Below, piece by piece: positions 8,438-16,377 of a stretch of 64,000 nucleotides of DNA. This stretch comes from Bacteroidaceae bacterium (lineage in GTDB: Bacteria; Bacteroidota; Bacteroidia; Bacteroidales; Bacteroidaceae). The notes beneath the pieces are model-generated. The model was not told the DNA's origin. It made no database searches and worked only from the letters and a program-made list of their open reading frames with translations. The position numbers were made by a program, and so were the translations under genes. The number at the start of each line of letters is the position of its first letter. Position 1 is the first letter of the stretch. Where the stretch lies: positions 22,449-86,448 of the forward strand of contig JAKSIU010000007.1 of NCBI GenBank assembly GCA_024398615.1, in the 5' to 3' direction.

Positions 8438-9436
8438 TTATTCTGACTTCAGGGTGAAGCGACGGAAACCGGTAATTGACAGTTCCTTGTCAAGAGCCTT
8501 GATGTATTCGTTAATGGTCTGCTTGCCATCACCGAATGCATAGACCTGATTTACAAGGCAATTCTCCTTGAAGAACTTGCTCATACGGCCCTCGGCAATC
8601 TTGTCGATCATTGCAGCAGGCAGGTTGGCAGCCTTTTCCTCGGCTGTCTTTGCCTTAAGAGCACGGATCTCATCGGCCTGAGCCTCTGTGATGTTACCCT
8701 TCATGATACCTTCCTTGATATGATCCTCATTCTCGGCAATGTAGAGATTGAAGCCAGCCTTACGGAGAGCAGCCTCAACAGCCTTGGCAACCTGCTCCTC
8801 CTTGGTCTTCTCAATGGCAACCTTCATCTCCTCGGCCTTGACAGCCTCAGGAACTTCTGATTCGCTGAGAGCGACAGGATTCTGGACTGCCACCTGAAGA
8901 GCAACCTCATGGATATAATCCTTGTCTGCAACTTCCTTGTTGAATGATACGAGCACGCAGAGGAAGTTCTTGCCCTGATGGTTGTAAGAAGCAATCTCAG
9001 GACCTTCAATGAATGAATATCCGTCAAGTTCAAGCTTTTCGCCAACGATACCGGTACGTTCCAGAACGATGTCGGCAACGGTCTTGCCTTCGAAAGGCAG
9101 AGCCTTGACCTCATCAAGAGACTTGGCCTTTGCAGCAACGGCTGCATCAAGGATTGACTGTGTAAGAGCAACGAAATCCTTGTTGTTGGCAACGAAGTCG
9201 GTTTCGCACTTGAGAGCGATGATGGCACCGAAGTTACCGTCAACCTTTACCAGTACGCAACCTTCAGATGCCTCGCGGTCAGAACGCTTCTGAGCAACGG
9301 CGAGACCCTTCTTACGGATAATCTCAATAGCTTTTTCAAAATCACCCTCGGCTTCGGTCAGAGCCTTCTTGCAGTCTGACATGCCGGCACCGGTCTTGGT
9401 GCGGAGATTTTTGATATCTTCAAGTGTAACAGCCAT
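8438..9436 (-). CDS. tsf: Elongation factor Ts
   Basis: EF-Ts exchanges GDP on EF-Tu during translation. At 332 aa it is longer than the 283-aa E. coli protein but matches the usual length remembered for Bacteroidales. The N-terminal UBA-like domain (IKNLRTKTGAGMSDCKKAL) is followed by the EF-Tu contact motif KCETDFVANN. Its second half is the coiled-coil and core dimerisation region. It lies 29 nt downstream of rpsB, the classic rpsB-tsf pair, and ends at a strong terminator. Confidence 0.98.
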   Translation of the reverse strand: MAVTLEDIKNLRTKTGAGMSDCKKALTEAEGDFEKAIEIIRKKGLAVAQKRSDREASEGCVLVKVDGNFGAIIALKCETDFVANNKDFVALTQSILDAAVAAKAKSLDEVKALPFEGKTVADIVLERTGIVGEKLELDGYSFIEGPEIASYNHQGKNFLCVLVSFNKEVADKDYIHEVALQVAVQNPVALSESEVPEAVKAEEMKVAIEKTKEEQVAKAVEAALRKAGFNLYIAENEDHIKEGIMKGNITEAQADEIRALKAKTAEEKAANLPAAMIDKIAEGRMSKFFKENCLVNQVYAFGDGKQTINEYIKALDKELSITGFRRFTLKSE

Positions 9437-9465
9437 TTTTTCTAATTGTTTAAGAGGTTAAAAAA

Positions 9466-10293
9466 TCAAGCTTCGGGAGCTTCTTCCTGAGCAGGAGCCT
9501 CGTCGATTGAATCAGCCTGCTTTGCAACCTTGCGGATACGTTCGCGACGTGGACGTTCAGCCTTGTCTTCCTGTTCTGCCTCAGCAGCTTCGTCACCCTT
9601 TTCAGCCTTGCGCTCGTCAAGACCTTCCTGGATTGCGGCGCAGCATGCGGTCAGGATAGCGTCAACTGACTTTGTGGCATCGTCATTTGCAGGAATAACG
9701 TAATCGATTTCGTCAGGATTGCTGTTGGTGTCGACAATACCGAATACCGGAATACCCAGACGGTTTGCTTCACGGACTGCAATGTTCTCCTTCAGAACGT
9801 CGATGACGAACAGAGCTGCCGGCAGACGTGAAAGGTCAGCAATTGAACCGAGGTTCTTCTCGAGCTTGGCGCGCTGACGTGTGATCTGCAGGATTTCACG
9901 CTTTGAAAGGTTTGAATATGTACCGTCGCTTGTGAGCTTGTCAATGGTAGCCATCTTCTTGACAGCCTTGCGGATTGTCGGGAAGTTAGTAAGCATACCA
10001 CCGGGCCAGCGCTCGATAACGTAAGGCATGCCAACTTCTGAAACCTTGGCAGCAACCAGGTCCTTGACCTGCTTCTTTGTACCTACGAACAGAATCTTCT
10101 TACCATCGCGGGCCATCTTCTTCAGGACTTCAGCAGCCTGATCGATAGCTTCAACAGTCTTGTTCAGATCAATGATATGAATACCGTTGCGCTCCATGAA
10201 AATATAAGGAGCCATGGCAGGATTCCATTTGCGGCGCAGATGGCCAAAGTGACAACCAGCTTCGAGGAGCTGTTCAAAATTTGTTCTTGACAT
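9466..10293 (-). CDS. rpsB: 30S ribosomal protein S2
   Basis: A 275-aa S2 with the family signature near the N-terminus (EAGCHFGHLRRKWNPAMAPY) and a second block (PDEIDYVIPANDDATKSVD). The C-terminal 45 residues are an acidic and basic tail rich in E, A, K and R, typical of Bacteroidota S2. S2 sits on the back of the 30S subunit next to S1. The upstream 118 nt contain two strong hairpins that may form an autoregulatory leader. Confidence 0.98.
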   Translation of the reverse strand: MSRTNFEQLLEAGCHFGHLRRKWNPAMAPYIFMERNGIHIIDLNKTVEAIDQAAEVLKKMARDGKKILFVGTKKQVKDLVAAKVSEVGMPYVIERWPGGMLTNFPTIRKAVKKMATIDKLTSDGTYSNLSKREILQITRQRAKLEKNLGSIADLSRLPAALFVIDVLKENIAVREANRLGIPVFGIVDTNSNPDEIDYVIPANDDATKSVDAILTACCAAIQEGLDERKAEKGDEAAEAEQEDKAERPRRERIRKVAKQADSIDEAPAQEEAPEA

Positions 10294-10337
10294 AATTGTT
10301 TTTTAATGATTTGTTTACGTTCTTTCTAAAATCAACC

Positions 10338-10388
10338 GTCGGGTAGCCGCCTGATTGTGGGTGGATCCCGACAGTTTAGATACTAAAC
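10338..10388 (-). promoter_or_regulatory. Structured rpsI-rpsB spacer: two hairpins, candidate S2 leader RNA
   Basis: The 118-nt gap between rpsI and rpsB holds two inverted repeats. GTCGGG (10338-10343) pairs with CCCGAC (10367-10372) around an inner CCGCC/GGTGG stem. GTTTAG (10374-10379) pairs perfectly with CTAAAC (10383-10388) around a 3-nt loop. Neither is followed by a T-run in the direction of transcription, so a terminator is unlikely. Ribosomal protein leaders that bind S2 are known in other bacteria; identity with any of them is not shown here. Confidence 0.5.
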
Positions 10389-10411
10389 ACAGAGTTGACA
10401 GACAGGCGATA

Positions 10412-10798
10412 TTAACGCTTGCTGAACTGGAATCTGCGGCGTGCCTTTGGCTGACCCGGCTTCTTACGTTCAACAGAACGTGAGTCGCGTGTCAGGAAGC
10501 CTTCCTGGCGGAGAGCCTTCTTGTCATCAGGATTGATCTTGACAAGAGCGCGTGCAATTGCAAGACGCAGGGCATTTGCCTGGCCATTGTAACCGCCACC
10601 GTTAAGATTTACCTTGATATCATACTTCTCAGCTACTTCAAGCTTGTTCAGAGGCTGGAGAACAACGTACTGAAGAAGTGAAGATGGGAAATAAACGGTA
10701 AGATCTCTCTTGTTGATGGTGATCTTGCCAGTTCCTTCAGTAACGAAAACACGAGCTACGGCGCGCTTGCGACGGCCAACTGCATTTATCATTTCCAT
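10412..10798 (-). CDS. rpsI: 30S ribosomal protein S9
   Basis: 128 aa, normal length. It opens with AVGRRKRAVARVFV and ends with the basic tail KKPGQPKARRRFQFSKR, whose last residues reach the P-site tRNA in the ribosome. A central GGGYNGQANALRLAIARALV block is also typical. It follows rplM by 11 nt, the near-universal L13-S9 pair. Confidence 0.98.
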   Translation of the reverse strand: MEMINAVGRRKRAVARVFVTEGTGKITINKRDLTVYFPSSLLQYVVLQPLNKLEVAEKYDIKVNLNGGGYNGQANALRLAIARALVKINPDDKKALRQEGFLTRDSRSVERKKPGQPKARRRFQFSKR

Positions 10799-10809
10799 TC
10801 TCTTTCAGA

Positions 10810-11271
10810 TTAAATAAGTGAATTGATATCTATTGCCTTCGGGGTCTGTGCCTCATGCTTGTGTTCGCCACCAGCATAAACGTACAGATTGCCAAGCAGC
10901 TGGTCACCCAGCTTGGTCTTTGGCAGCATGCCCTTAACAACCTTCTTCATAAGTCTCTCAGCGCCGTTTGGCTTGGCCATAAGCTGTGCGGGAGTCATCT
11001 CGCGCTGGCCTCCAGGATAACCTGTGTAACGCAGATAAATCTTGTCTGTCCACTTCTTACCGGTCAGAACAACCTTATCGGCATTAATGATAATGACATT
11101 GTCACCGCAGTCAACATGCGGAGTGTAGTTTGGTTTGTACTTACCGCGCAGCAGCTTGGCAACCTTCACGGCGAAGCGGCCCAGAACCTGGTCAGTAGCG
11201 TCAACTACAACCCATTCCTTTGTAGCGGTAGCCTTGTTGGCCGAAACAGTCTTGTAACTTAAAGTATCCAT
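10810..11271 (-). CDS. rplM: 50S ribosomal protein L13
   Basis: 153 aa when started at ATG 11269-11271 (MDTLSYKTVSANK). The reading frame stays open for another 35 codons upstream, but those codons lie in the structured leader and show no L13 features. Core motifs are WVVVDATDQVLGRFA, DCGDNVIIINADKV and the RYTGYPGG block. L13 is an early 50S assembly protein. It begins a transcript running through rpsI, rpsB and tsf, driven by a strong promoter at 11453-11484 and a leader of about 175 nt with several hairpins. Confidence 0.98.
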   Translation of the reverse strand: MDTLSYKTVSANKATATKEWVVVDATDQVLGRFAVKVAKLLRGKYKPNYTPHVDCGDNVIIINADKVVLTGKKWTDKIYLRYTGYPGGQREMTPAQLMAKPNGAERLMKKVVKGMLPKTKLGDQLLGNLYVYAGGEHKHEAQTPKAIDINSLI

Positions 11272-11446
11272 TTTAAACTTTAAATCGTTGTTAATAATTC
11301 CATTTTCCTGCGAAACCAACCCGTTTCCCAACGGAATGGAGAGTTCCCTAACGCTTGTTTCCAAGGATACGCTCATATCCTTGTTCCCGTACTCGGGGAC
11401 TTAACTCGCTCATAATTAACCTTTTATTCAAAGGTTGATAATAATC
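11272..11446 (-). promoter_or_regulatory. Structured 5' leader of the rplM operon (candidate ribosomal-protein autoregulatory RNA)
   Basis: The leader between the predicted transcript start and rplM contains four inverted repeats: AACCTTT/AAAGGTT (11418-11436, 7 bp), a 6-bp stem at 11384-11399 with core CCCG/CGGG, a perfect 8-bp stem CAAGGATA/TATCCTTG (11362-11383), and CCGTT/AACGG nested next to CCATT/AATGG (about 11310-11340). A leader this long and structured before a ribosomal operon suggests feedback control by L13 or S9. None of the stems ends in a T-run. Confidence 0.6.
11348..11413 (-). CDS. Possible 21-codon leader peptide ahead of rplM
   Basis: Within the leader an ATG opens a 21-codon frame (MSELSPRVREQGYERILGNK and one more residue) ending in TAG. 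It covers two of the leader hairpins, so its translation would melt them. The peptide is basic, with four Arg and one Lys among 21 residues. It may instead be chance coding inside a structured RNA; no Shine-Dalgarno site is seen. Confidence 0.22.
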   Translation of the reverse strand: MSELSPRVREQGYERILGNKR

Positions 11447-11452
11447 GGCTCG

Positions 11453-11484
11453 CAAAATTACTTTTTTTGAATAACTTGACAAAA
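11453..11484 (-). promoter_or_regulatory. rplM: Promoter of the rplM-rpsI-rpsB-tsf operon
   Basis: Minus-strand -7 box TAATTTTG (11453-11460) and -33 box TTTTG (11480-11484) separated by exactly 19 nt, the Bacteroidota arrangement. It predicts a start near 11446 and a leader of about 175 nt. Confidence 0.8.
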
Positions 11485-11496
11485 CAATTTTGTAAG

Positions 11497-11532
11497 TTTT
11501 TTGAATTGGCATGCAATGTGTTTGTATCTTTG
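11497..11532 (+). promoter_or_regulatory. Promoter of the YitT-family gene
   Basis: -33 box TTTTTTG (ending 11503), a 21-nt gap, and -7 box TATCTTTG (11525-11532). The predicted start gives a leader of about 20 nt before the ATG at 11558. It is divergent from the rplM promoter about 40 nt away. Confidence 0.7.
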
Positions 11533-11557
11533 CGACACCTTTTAATATAGAGACACA

Positions 11558-12520
11558 ATGGGGGGAATGTATGATAAGGTGTATGGCGCGACACATTCAG
11601 CCATTCACGAACTGGGAACATGGAAATTCTGGAAGGACCTCATGATCATGACTGCGGGAATGCTGATAACAGCCATGGGCACCTACTATTTTCTTTTGCC
11701 AGGCAATCTTATTCTTGGAGGCATTTCAGGTCTGGCCATGATTGTGAGTGGAATTCTTGCCAGCATAGGCATTTCCATGAAAGTATCCACTCTCATCCTG
11801 ATTCTCAACGCGGCCCTCATAATCATGGCAGCCTTCCTCATAAACAAGGAATTTGCCTTGAAAAACGCCTACACGGCTCTGGTATACGGTCCTCTCATGG
11901 ACCTTTGCGAATACATACTGCCTTCATCGGCCCTGATTGCCCCGGGTGAGATTTCAGTCATGAACGATGTCTGGCTTGACCTGTGCTGCTACATTCTCAT
12001 AATAAGCGCTGCCCAGGCCATTCTGTTCAGGATCAACGCCTCGACCGGAGGCCTTGACATTGTCGCAAAGATCCTGAACCACAGGCACAACACCGAGATG
12101 GGAACCGCGCTCACAGTCAGCGGAGCGGTCATCTGCATAGCCGGCATTGCAGTGAATCCATTCAGACTGGTCATGACAGGACTTCTGGGCACATGGATCA
12201 ACGGTGTCGCCGTAGATTATTTCACCGCAAGCCTGAACAAGCGGAAAAGAGTATGCATCATATCTGACAGGCACGAGGAGATTCGCCAATACATACTCTA
12301 CACTCTGGACCGCGGATGCAGCCTAGGACACCTGACAGGCGGTTTCAGCGGAGAGGACAAAGTTGAAATCCAGACACTGCTCACGAAAGACGAATTCGGA
12401 CATCTTATGCAGTACATGAAAGACAAAGACATCAACGCATTCATAACAGCCGGCAACGTAAGCGAAATCTACGGTCTGTGGAAGGAGCACTCACGCCGTC
12501 ACAAAAATGATAAACAATAG
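11558..12520 (+). CDS. YitT family membrane protein (DUF161/DUF2179)
   Basis: 320 aa. Five or six hydrophobic segments fill residues 25-225 (for example IMTAGMLITAMGTYYFLLPG and GLAMIVSGILASIGI). A soluble C-terminal domain of about 80 residues (RVCIISDRHEEIRQYILYTL to the end) matches the DUF2179 fold. This two-part layout is the YitT family of inner-membrane proteins, whose transport role is not established. ATG at 11567 is an alternative start. The next gene begins 3 nt after the stop, so the two are co-transcribed. Confidence 0.85.
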   Translation: MGGMYDKVYGATHSAIHELGTWKFWKDLMIMTAGMLITAMGTYYFLLPGNLILGGISGLAMIVSGILASIGISMKVSTLILILNAALIIMAAFLINKEFALKNAYTALVYGPLMDLCEYILPSSALIAPGEISVMNDVWLDLCCYILIISAAQAILFRINASTGGLDIVAKILNHRHNTEMGTALTVSGAVICIAGIAVNPFRLVMTGLLGTWINGVAVDYFTASLNKRKRVCIISDRHEEIRQYILYTLDRGCSLGHLTGGFSGEDKVEIQTLLTKDEFGHLMQYMKDKDINAFITAGNVSEIYGLWKEHSRRHKNDKQ

Positions 12521-12523
12521 AAT

Positions 12524-13003
12524 ATGGATTTTCTTTCGATAATAGCCCTGTTGTTGGGAGTCATAGGAATCATAGGCGGCTTCCTTCCCGTGCTTCCAGG
12601 CCCTCCCATCAGCTGGTGTGCCATACTCTGCCTGTATTTCAGAAGCAACCCAGAAGACCCGGTAACCATGACCGCCCTGCTGGTATGGCTGGCAGCTGCC
12701 ACAATAATAACGATATTGGACTATGTCCTGCCGGGAATAATGACCAAAGTCGCAGGAGGCCACAAATCAGGCAGCCGCGGCGCCACCGTGGGTATGATCA
12801 TCGGAATCTTCTTTTCTCCCATCGGCATGATAATAGGAAGTTTCCTGGGTGCCTATCTCTGCGAGAAGATAATTGAAGCCCAGGATTCGCACACCGCCCT
12901 GAAAGCGGCTGTCGGTTCATTCCTGGCTTTCCTGCTCTCAAGCGGCATCAAGGTGATTTTCGGCGTCATTGCAATGGGACAGGTAATCCGCTACATTTTC
13001 TGA
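12524..13003 (+). CDS. DUF456 family membrane protein
   Basis: 159 aa with four or five membrane segments and Gly-rich helices. The pattern GIIGGFLPVLPGPPISW near the N-terminus and the central GSRGATVGMIIGIFFSPIGM are hallmarks of DUF456, a small family of unknown function with glycine-zipper-like repeats. It is coupled to the YitT-family gene just upstream. No terminator is obvious after it; the long palindromic element begins 164 nt downstream. Confidence 0.8.
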   Translation: MDFLSIIALLLGVIGIIGGFLPVLPGPPISWCAILCLYFRSNPEDPVTMTALLVWLAAATIITILDYVLPGIMTKVAGGHKSGSRGATVGMIIGIFFSPIGMIIGSFLGAYLCEKIIEAQDSHTALKAAVGSFLAFLLSSGIKVIFGVIAMGQVIRYIF

Positions 13004-13166
13004 CACCGTACTACAGAAGCCACCGGCACACACAGTCGATAACCTCCATGATAGGGAGAGAATCGGGCTCACAGAACGCCTCCACTCCCTATCGTCTACA
13101 AAAACAGTGGGGATTGATTGGATGGGCGAATTTCCTGCAAGTTTGTCATGCTGTTGCCCGCGACAT

Positions 13167-13354
13167 TTTTGCATGATGGAAGGGTGGCTGTGCGGACTTT
13201 CCGTGGAATGGCCGATAAGCGGCAAGGCCTTTCAGGCGTGAAGAAACGCGGCTGTCTGAGCGGCAGAGCCGCGAGTTCCGCGTTTCAGCCTGGAAAGCCG
13301 AAGGAGCGGGCCATGGAGCGGTAGTCCGCACAGCCGCCCTTCCATCATGCAAAA
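13167..13354. repeat. 188-bp long palindromic repeat element (MITE/REP-like)
   Basis: Outer arms 13167-13198 and 13323-13354 are 32-bp inverted repeats with a single mismatch (TTTTGCATGATGGAAGGG as left arm head). Pairing continues inward: ATGGCC/GGCCAT, CTTTC-AGGC/GCCTGGAAAG with one bulge, and GAAACGCGG/CCGCGTTTC. The whole unit would therefore fold into one long hairpin. No transposase is present. A 38-nt segment of its right end recurs 4.6 kb away at 17889-17926 with 33 of 38 identical bases, so it is a dispersed repeat. It sits in the 500-nt gap between two convergent genes; the rest of that gap holds only the asnS terminator and a short tandem repeat. Confidence 0.75.
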
Positions 13355-13424
13355 CCTGCACTCAAAAGCACGACCTGATATCAGCAACCCACACTAACTT
13401 TCGACCGAGCCCATACTGCAGCAC

Positions 13425-13455
13425 AAAAAAAAGTCACCGGTTTTGAGCCAGTGAC
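13425..13455 (-). terminator. Rho-independent terminator after asnS
   Basis: Minus strand: GTCACTGG pairs with CCGGTGAC (one G-U) around the loop CTCAAAA, followed by eight Ts. About 50 nt past the asnS stop. Confidence 0.85.
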
Positions 13456-13482
13456 CTTTATTTCAAATTCCGATGCGAACTT

Positions 13483-13528
13483 TTAGAATTCAGCTGTTCG
13501 CGGAGTTAGAATTCGGCTGTTCTAGGAG
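13483..13528. repeat. 23-bp tandem duplication of the asnS 3' end
   Basis: Two adjacent 23-bp copies beginning TTAGAATTC (13483-13505 and 13506-13528) match at 20 of 23 positions. The second copy contains the last asnS codons and stop; the first lies just past the stop. It looks like a local slippage duplication that left the protein intact. Confidence 0.7.
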
Positions 13529-14951
13529 TTCTTGGGAACGGGATGACATCCCTGATGTTCTGCATTCCGGTAACGAACAGCATGAGGCGCTCGAATCCAA
13601 GGCCGAAACCGGCGTGAGGACATGAGCCGAAACGGCGTGTGTCAAGATACCACCACATGTCCTTCATAGGAATGCCACGACTCTCGATTTCACCCATAAG
13701 CTTGTCGTAGTTCTCCTCGCGGACAGAACCGCCGATGATTTCGCCGATCTGTGGGAACAGAACATCGGTGCCCTGGACGGTCTCCTCCTGCTGACGGCCC
13801 ATGCACATGGGCTTCTCAGCATCGATCTTCATATAGAAGGCCTTGATTGACTTCGGGTAGTTGGTCATGATGACCGGCTTCTTGAAGTACTCTTCAACAA
13901 GGTAACGCTCGTGTTCGCTTGCAAGGTCATCGCCCCAGTTGCATGGGAACTCGAACTTGCGGCCTTTAGCTATGGCTTCCTGCAGGATCTCGATGCCCTT
14001 GCTGTACGGCAGACGCACGAATTCAGTATCGGCAACGCTCTTGAGACGCTCTATGAGGCCCTTGTCAACCATATTGTTCAGGAATTCAAGGTCATCCTGA
14101 CAATGTTCAAGTGCCCAGTTTATGCAGAACTTAAGGAAATCCTCTTCCAGATCCATAAGTTCCACCATATCCATGAATGCCACCTCGGGCTCAATCATCC
14201 AGAACTCGGCCAGATGACGCGGAGTATTCGAGTTCTCTGCACGGAATGTAGGTCCGAAGGTATAGATGGCACCCAGTGCGGTAGCGCCCAGTTCGCCTTC
14301 AAGCTGTCCGGATACAGTCAGGCTTGCAGGTTTCCCGAAGAAATCCTGGTCGTAATCGACCTGACCGGCCTTTGCAATGCGGTTCAGATCCAATGTGGTG
14401 ACCTGGAACATCTGTCCTGCACCCTCACAGTCCGATGCTGTAATAAGAGGTGTATGGAAATAGAAGAAACCGTGATCGTGGAAATACTGATGGATTGCAA
14501 AAGCCATGTTGTGACGGATGCGCATGACGGCACCGAACGTATTGGTGCGCAGACGCATGTGGGCATGCTGGCGCATGTATTCGAAACTCTGTCCCTTCTT
14601 CTGCATGGGATAGTCGTCGGCGCATGTGCCCAGCACCTGGATATCAGTTGCCTGGATTTCAACGCTCTGTCCGGCTCCGATGCTCTCGACCATGGTACCG
14701 GTCACGCTGAGGCATGCTCCGGTGGTAATCTGCTTGATAAGCTCCTCGCTGAACTTCTCAAGATCGGCAACAATCTGCACGTTCTTGATGGTCGAACCGT
14801 CATTGAGTGCTATGAAACTGACTGCCTTGCTGCCACGACGGGTGCGAACCCAACCCTTCACCAGTACCTGCTGACCGTAATCCGTACGTTTCAGAAGGTC
14901 AGCTATTCTTGTTCTTTTAATCTCCATATTCGTTGTATTATCTATGTTCAT
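13506..14951 (-). CDS. asnS: Asparaginyl-tRNA synthetase
   Basis: A 481-aa class IIb synthetase that charges tRNA-Asn. The N-terminal OB-fold anticodon domain ([18 protein letters not shown]) is followed by motif 2 ([16 protein letters not shown]) and motif 3 ([12 protein letters not shown]). The start is fixed by a 4-nt ATGA overlap with the rluB-like stop. It is last in the purB-rluB-asnS run and ends at a terminator. The last codons are duplicated as noncoding DNA just downstream. Confidence 0.97.
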   Translation of the reverse strand: MNIDNTTNMEIKRTRIADLLKRTDYGQQVLVKGWVRTRRGSKAVSFIALNDGSTIKNVQIVADLEKFSEELIKQITTGACLSVTGTMVESIGAGQSVEIQATDIQVLGTCADDYPMQKKGQSFEYMRQHAHMRLRTNTFGAVMRIRHNMAFAIHQYFHDHGFFYFHTPLITASDCEGAGQMFQVTTLDLNRIAKAGQVDYDQDFFGKPASLTVSGQLEGELGATALGAIYTFGPTFRAENSNTPRHLAEFWMIEPEVAFMDMVELMDLEEDFLKFCINWALEHCQDDLEFLNNMVDKGLIERLKSVADTEFVRLPYSKGIEILQEAIAKGRKFEFPCNWGDDLASEHERYLVEEYFKKPVIMTNYPKSIKAFYMKIDAEKPMCMGRQQEETVQGTDVLFPQIGEIIGGSVREENYDKLMGEIESRGIPMKDMWWYLDTRRFGSCPHAGFGLGFERLMLFVTGMQNIRDVIPFPRTPRTAEF

Positions 14952-16315
14952 TCGTATGCTCCCATGCGCAGCATGTTGACTTCCTTCTCGGTGAGGAAAC
15001 GCCAGTCACCGCGACGCAGACGCTTCTTGGTCAGTCCTGCAAACTGAACGCGGTCCAGTTTCGAAACGTGATAGCCAAGTGCATCGAACATGCGGCGGAC
15101 AACGCGGTTGCGGCCTGAATGGATTTCAATGCCCACCTGGGTCTTGTCATCGTTCACGTAGCTCACCTCATCGGCACGTACAATATCGTTCTCCTCTTCG
15201 CCTATGCATACGCCGTCAAGCAGTTTCTGCATATCCTGCTCGCTGACATTGCGGTCCAGACGGACGTGGTATATCTTCTTCTTGAGGAACTTCGGGTGAG
15301 TCAGACGGGTAGCCATCTCACCGTCATTGGTAAGAAGCAGCACACCGGTCGTGTTGCGGTCCAGACGTCCTACCGGATAAACGCGTTCCTTGCAGGCGCC
15401 CTTGATGTAATCCATCACGGTCTTGCGCTCCTGAGGATCGTCAACCGTTGTGACACAGTCCTTAGGCTTGTTGAGAAGAATGTATATCTTGCGCTCTATG
15501 CTGACAAGCTGATCGTGGAAGAGAACGTTGTCACCTCTCTTGACCTTTGTTCCAAGTTCGGTTACGGTTACTCCGTTCACCTTGACCACTCCGGCCTTGA
15601 TGAAGTCATCGGCCTCACGGCGTGAGCATACCCCGGCATTTGCAAGATACTTGTTCAGGCGGATTTCCTCATCGGGGTTATGAATGACATCGGTAAAGGA
15701 AATACGCTTGCGGCTGTCCTGCTTGCGGGCCGGTTTACGGGGACCGCCGGGACGTGACTGATAACCGCCATCACGCGACTGATAACCACCCTGACGGCCG
15801 TAACCTCCCTCACGCTGCTGGTAACCTCCCTCACGACGATAACCGCCTTCACGCTGGTAGCCACCTTCACGCTGCTGGTAGCCACCTTCACGGCTGTAAT
15901 TATCCTGATCCTGGACGCGCTCCCTGTAGAAGCGCGGCTGGCTCTCCTGATTGTCCTGACTGTAACGCGGTGAACGGCTGTAGCCATTATCACGCTGCTG
16001 ATAACCGCCCTGGCGCTGGTATCCGTTCTGACGCTGATAGCCACCCTGACGGCCATAGCTGCCTTCACGGCTGTAACCGCCTTCGCGCTGCCGGTAACCG
16101 CCCTCACGCGGCTGGTAACCGCCCTCGCGGTCCTCAACCCTGCGCTGGGGACGCTCGACTCTTGAATACTGCGGACGGCTCATTCCATCCTGTCTTACAA
16201 AACGCGGACGTCCTTCGCGACGGTTTCCGTTCTGTCCTGATTCACTGCGGCGTTCACGGCCATAGCCACCGTCTTCGCCATCAAAGAAAAATTCATTACC
16301 TCTTTCAGTTTCCAT
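14948..16315 (-). CDS. RluB/RsuA-family pseudouridine synthase with long GGY/R/Q-rich N-terminal tail
   Basis: 455 aa. Residues about 205-455 are a complete large-subunit-type pseudouridine synthase: an S4 RNA-binding domain ([20 protein letters not shown]) and the catalytic motif GRLDRNTTG with the essential Asp. Residues 1-200 are a disordered low-complexity tail built from dozens of imperfect units such as [12 protein letters not shown] and QQREGGY, rich in Gly, Tyr, Arg and Gln. This resembles the RGG/YGG tails of RNA-binding proteins. RluB modifies 23S rRNA helix 89 in E. coli; the exact target here is inferred. It is co-transcribed with asnS (4-nt overlap). Confidence 0.88.
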   Translation of the reverse strand: METERGNEFFFDGEDGGYGRERRSESGQNGNRREGRPRFVRQDGMSRPQYSRVERPQRRVEDREGGYQPREGGYRQREGGYSREGSYGRQGGYQRQNGYQRQGGYQQRDNGYSRSPRYSQDNQESQPRFYRERVQDQDNYSREGGYQQREGGYQREGGYRREGGYQQREGGYGRQGGYQSRDGGYQSRPGGPRKPARKQDSRKRISFTDVIHNPDEEIRLNKYLANAGVCSRREADDFIKAGVVKVNGVTVTELGTKVKRGDNVLFHDQLVSIERKIYILLNKPKDCVTTVDDPQERKTVMDYIKGACKERVYPVGRLDRNTTGVLLLTNDGEMATRLTHPKFLKKKIYHVRLDRNVSEQDMQKLLDGVCIGEEENDIVRADEVSYVNDDKTQVGIEIHSGRNRVVRRMFDALGYHVSKLDRVQFAGLTKKRLRRGDWRFLTEKEVNMLRMGAYE

Positions 16316-16377
16316 AATAACATTCCGGCCTCACGGCCTTCTTTTAGTGTTGATAGATTTTATATGTCTGAAAAGTT

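Noticed and set aside
10810-11376. Longer L13 starting at 11376
   Set aside because: The extra 35 codons lie in the structured leader and are absent from the L13 family; the promoter and leader fit the ATG at 11271.
13118-13361. Two frames of 68 and 71 codons over the palindromic repeat
   Set aside because: They follow the GC-rich inverted repeat, are Arg-rich and match nothing; the DNA is better explained as a noncoding repeat.
13911-15047. 378-codon open frame on the plus strand
   Set aside because: Antisense to asnS, whose class II motifs are intact; a frame shadow.
15655-16200. Repetitive DNA that could be read as a CRISPR array
   Set aside because: The units are short, irregular and in frame with the GGY-rich tail of the pseudouridine synthase; there are no regular spacers or cas genes.
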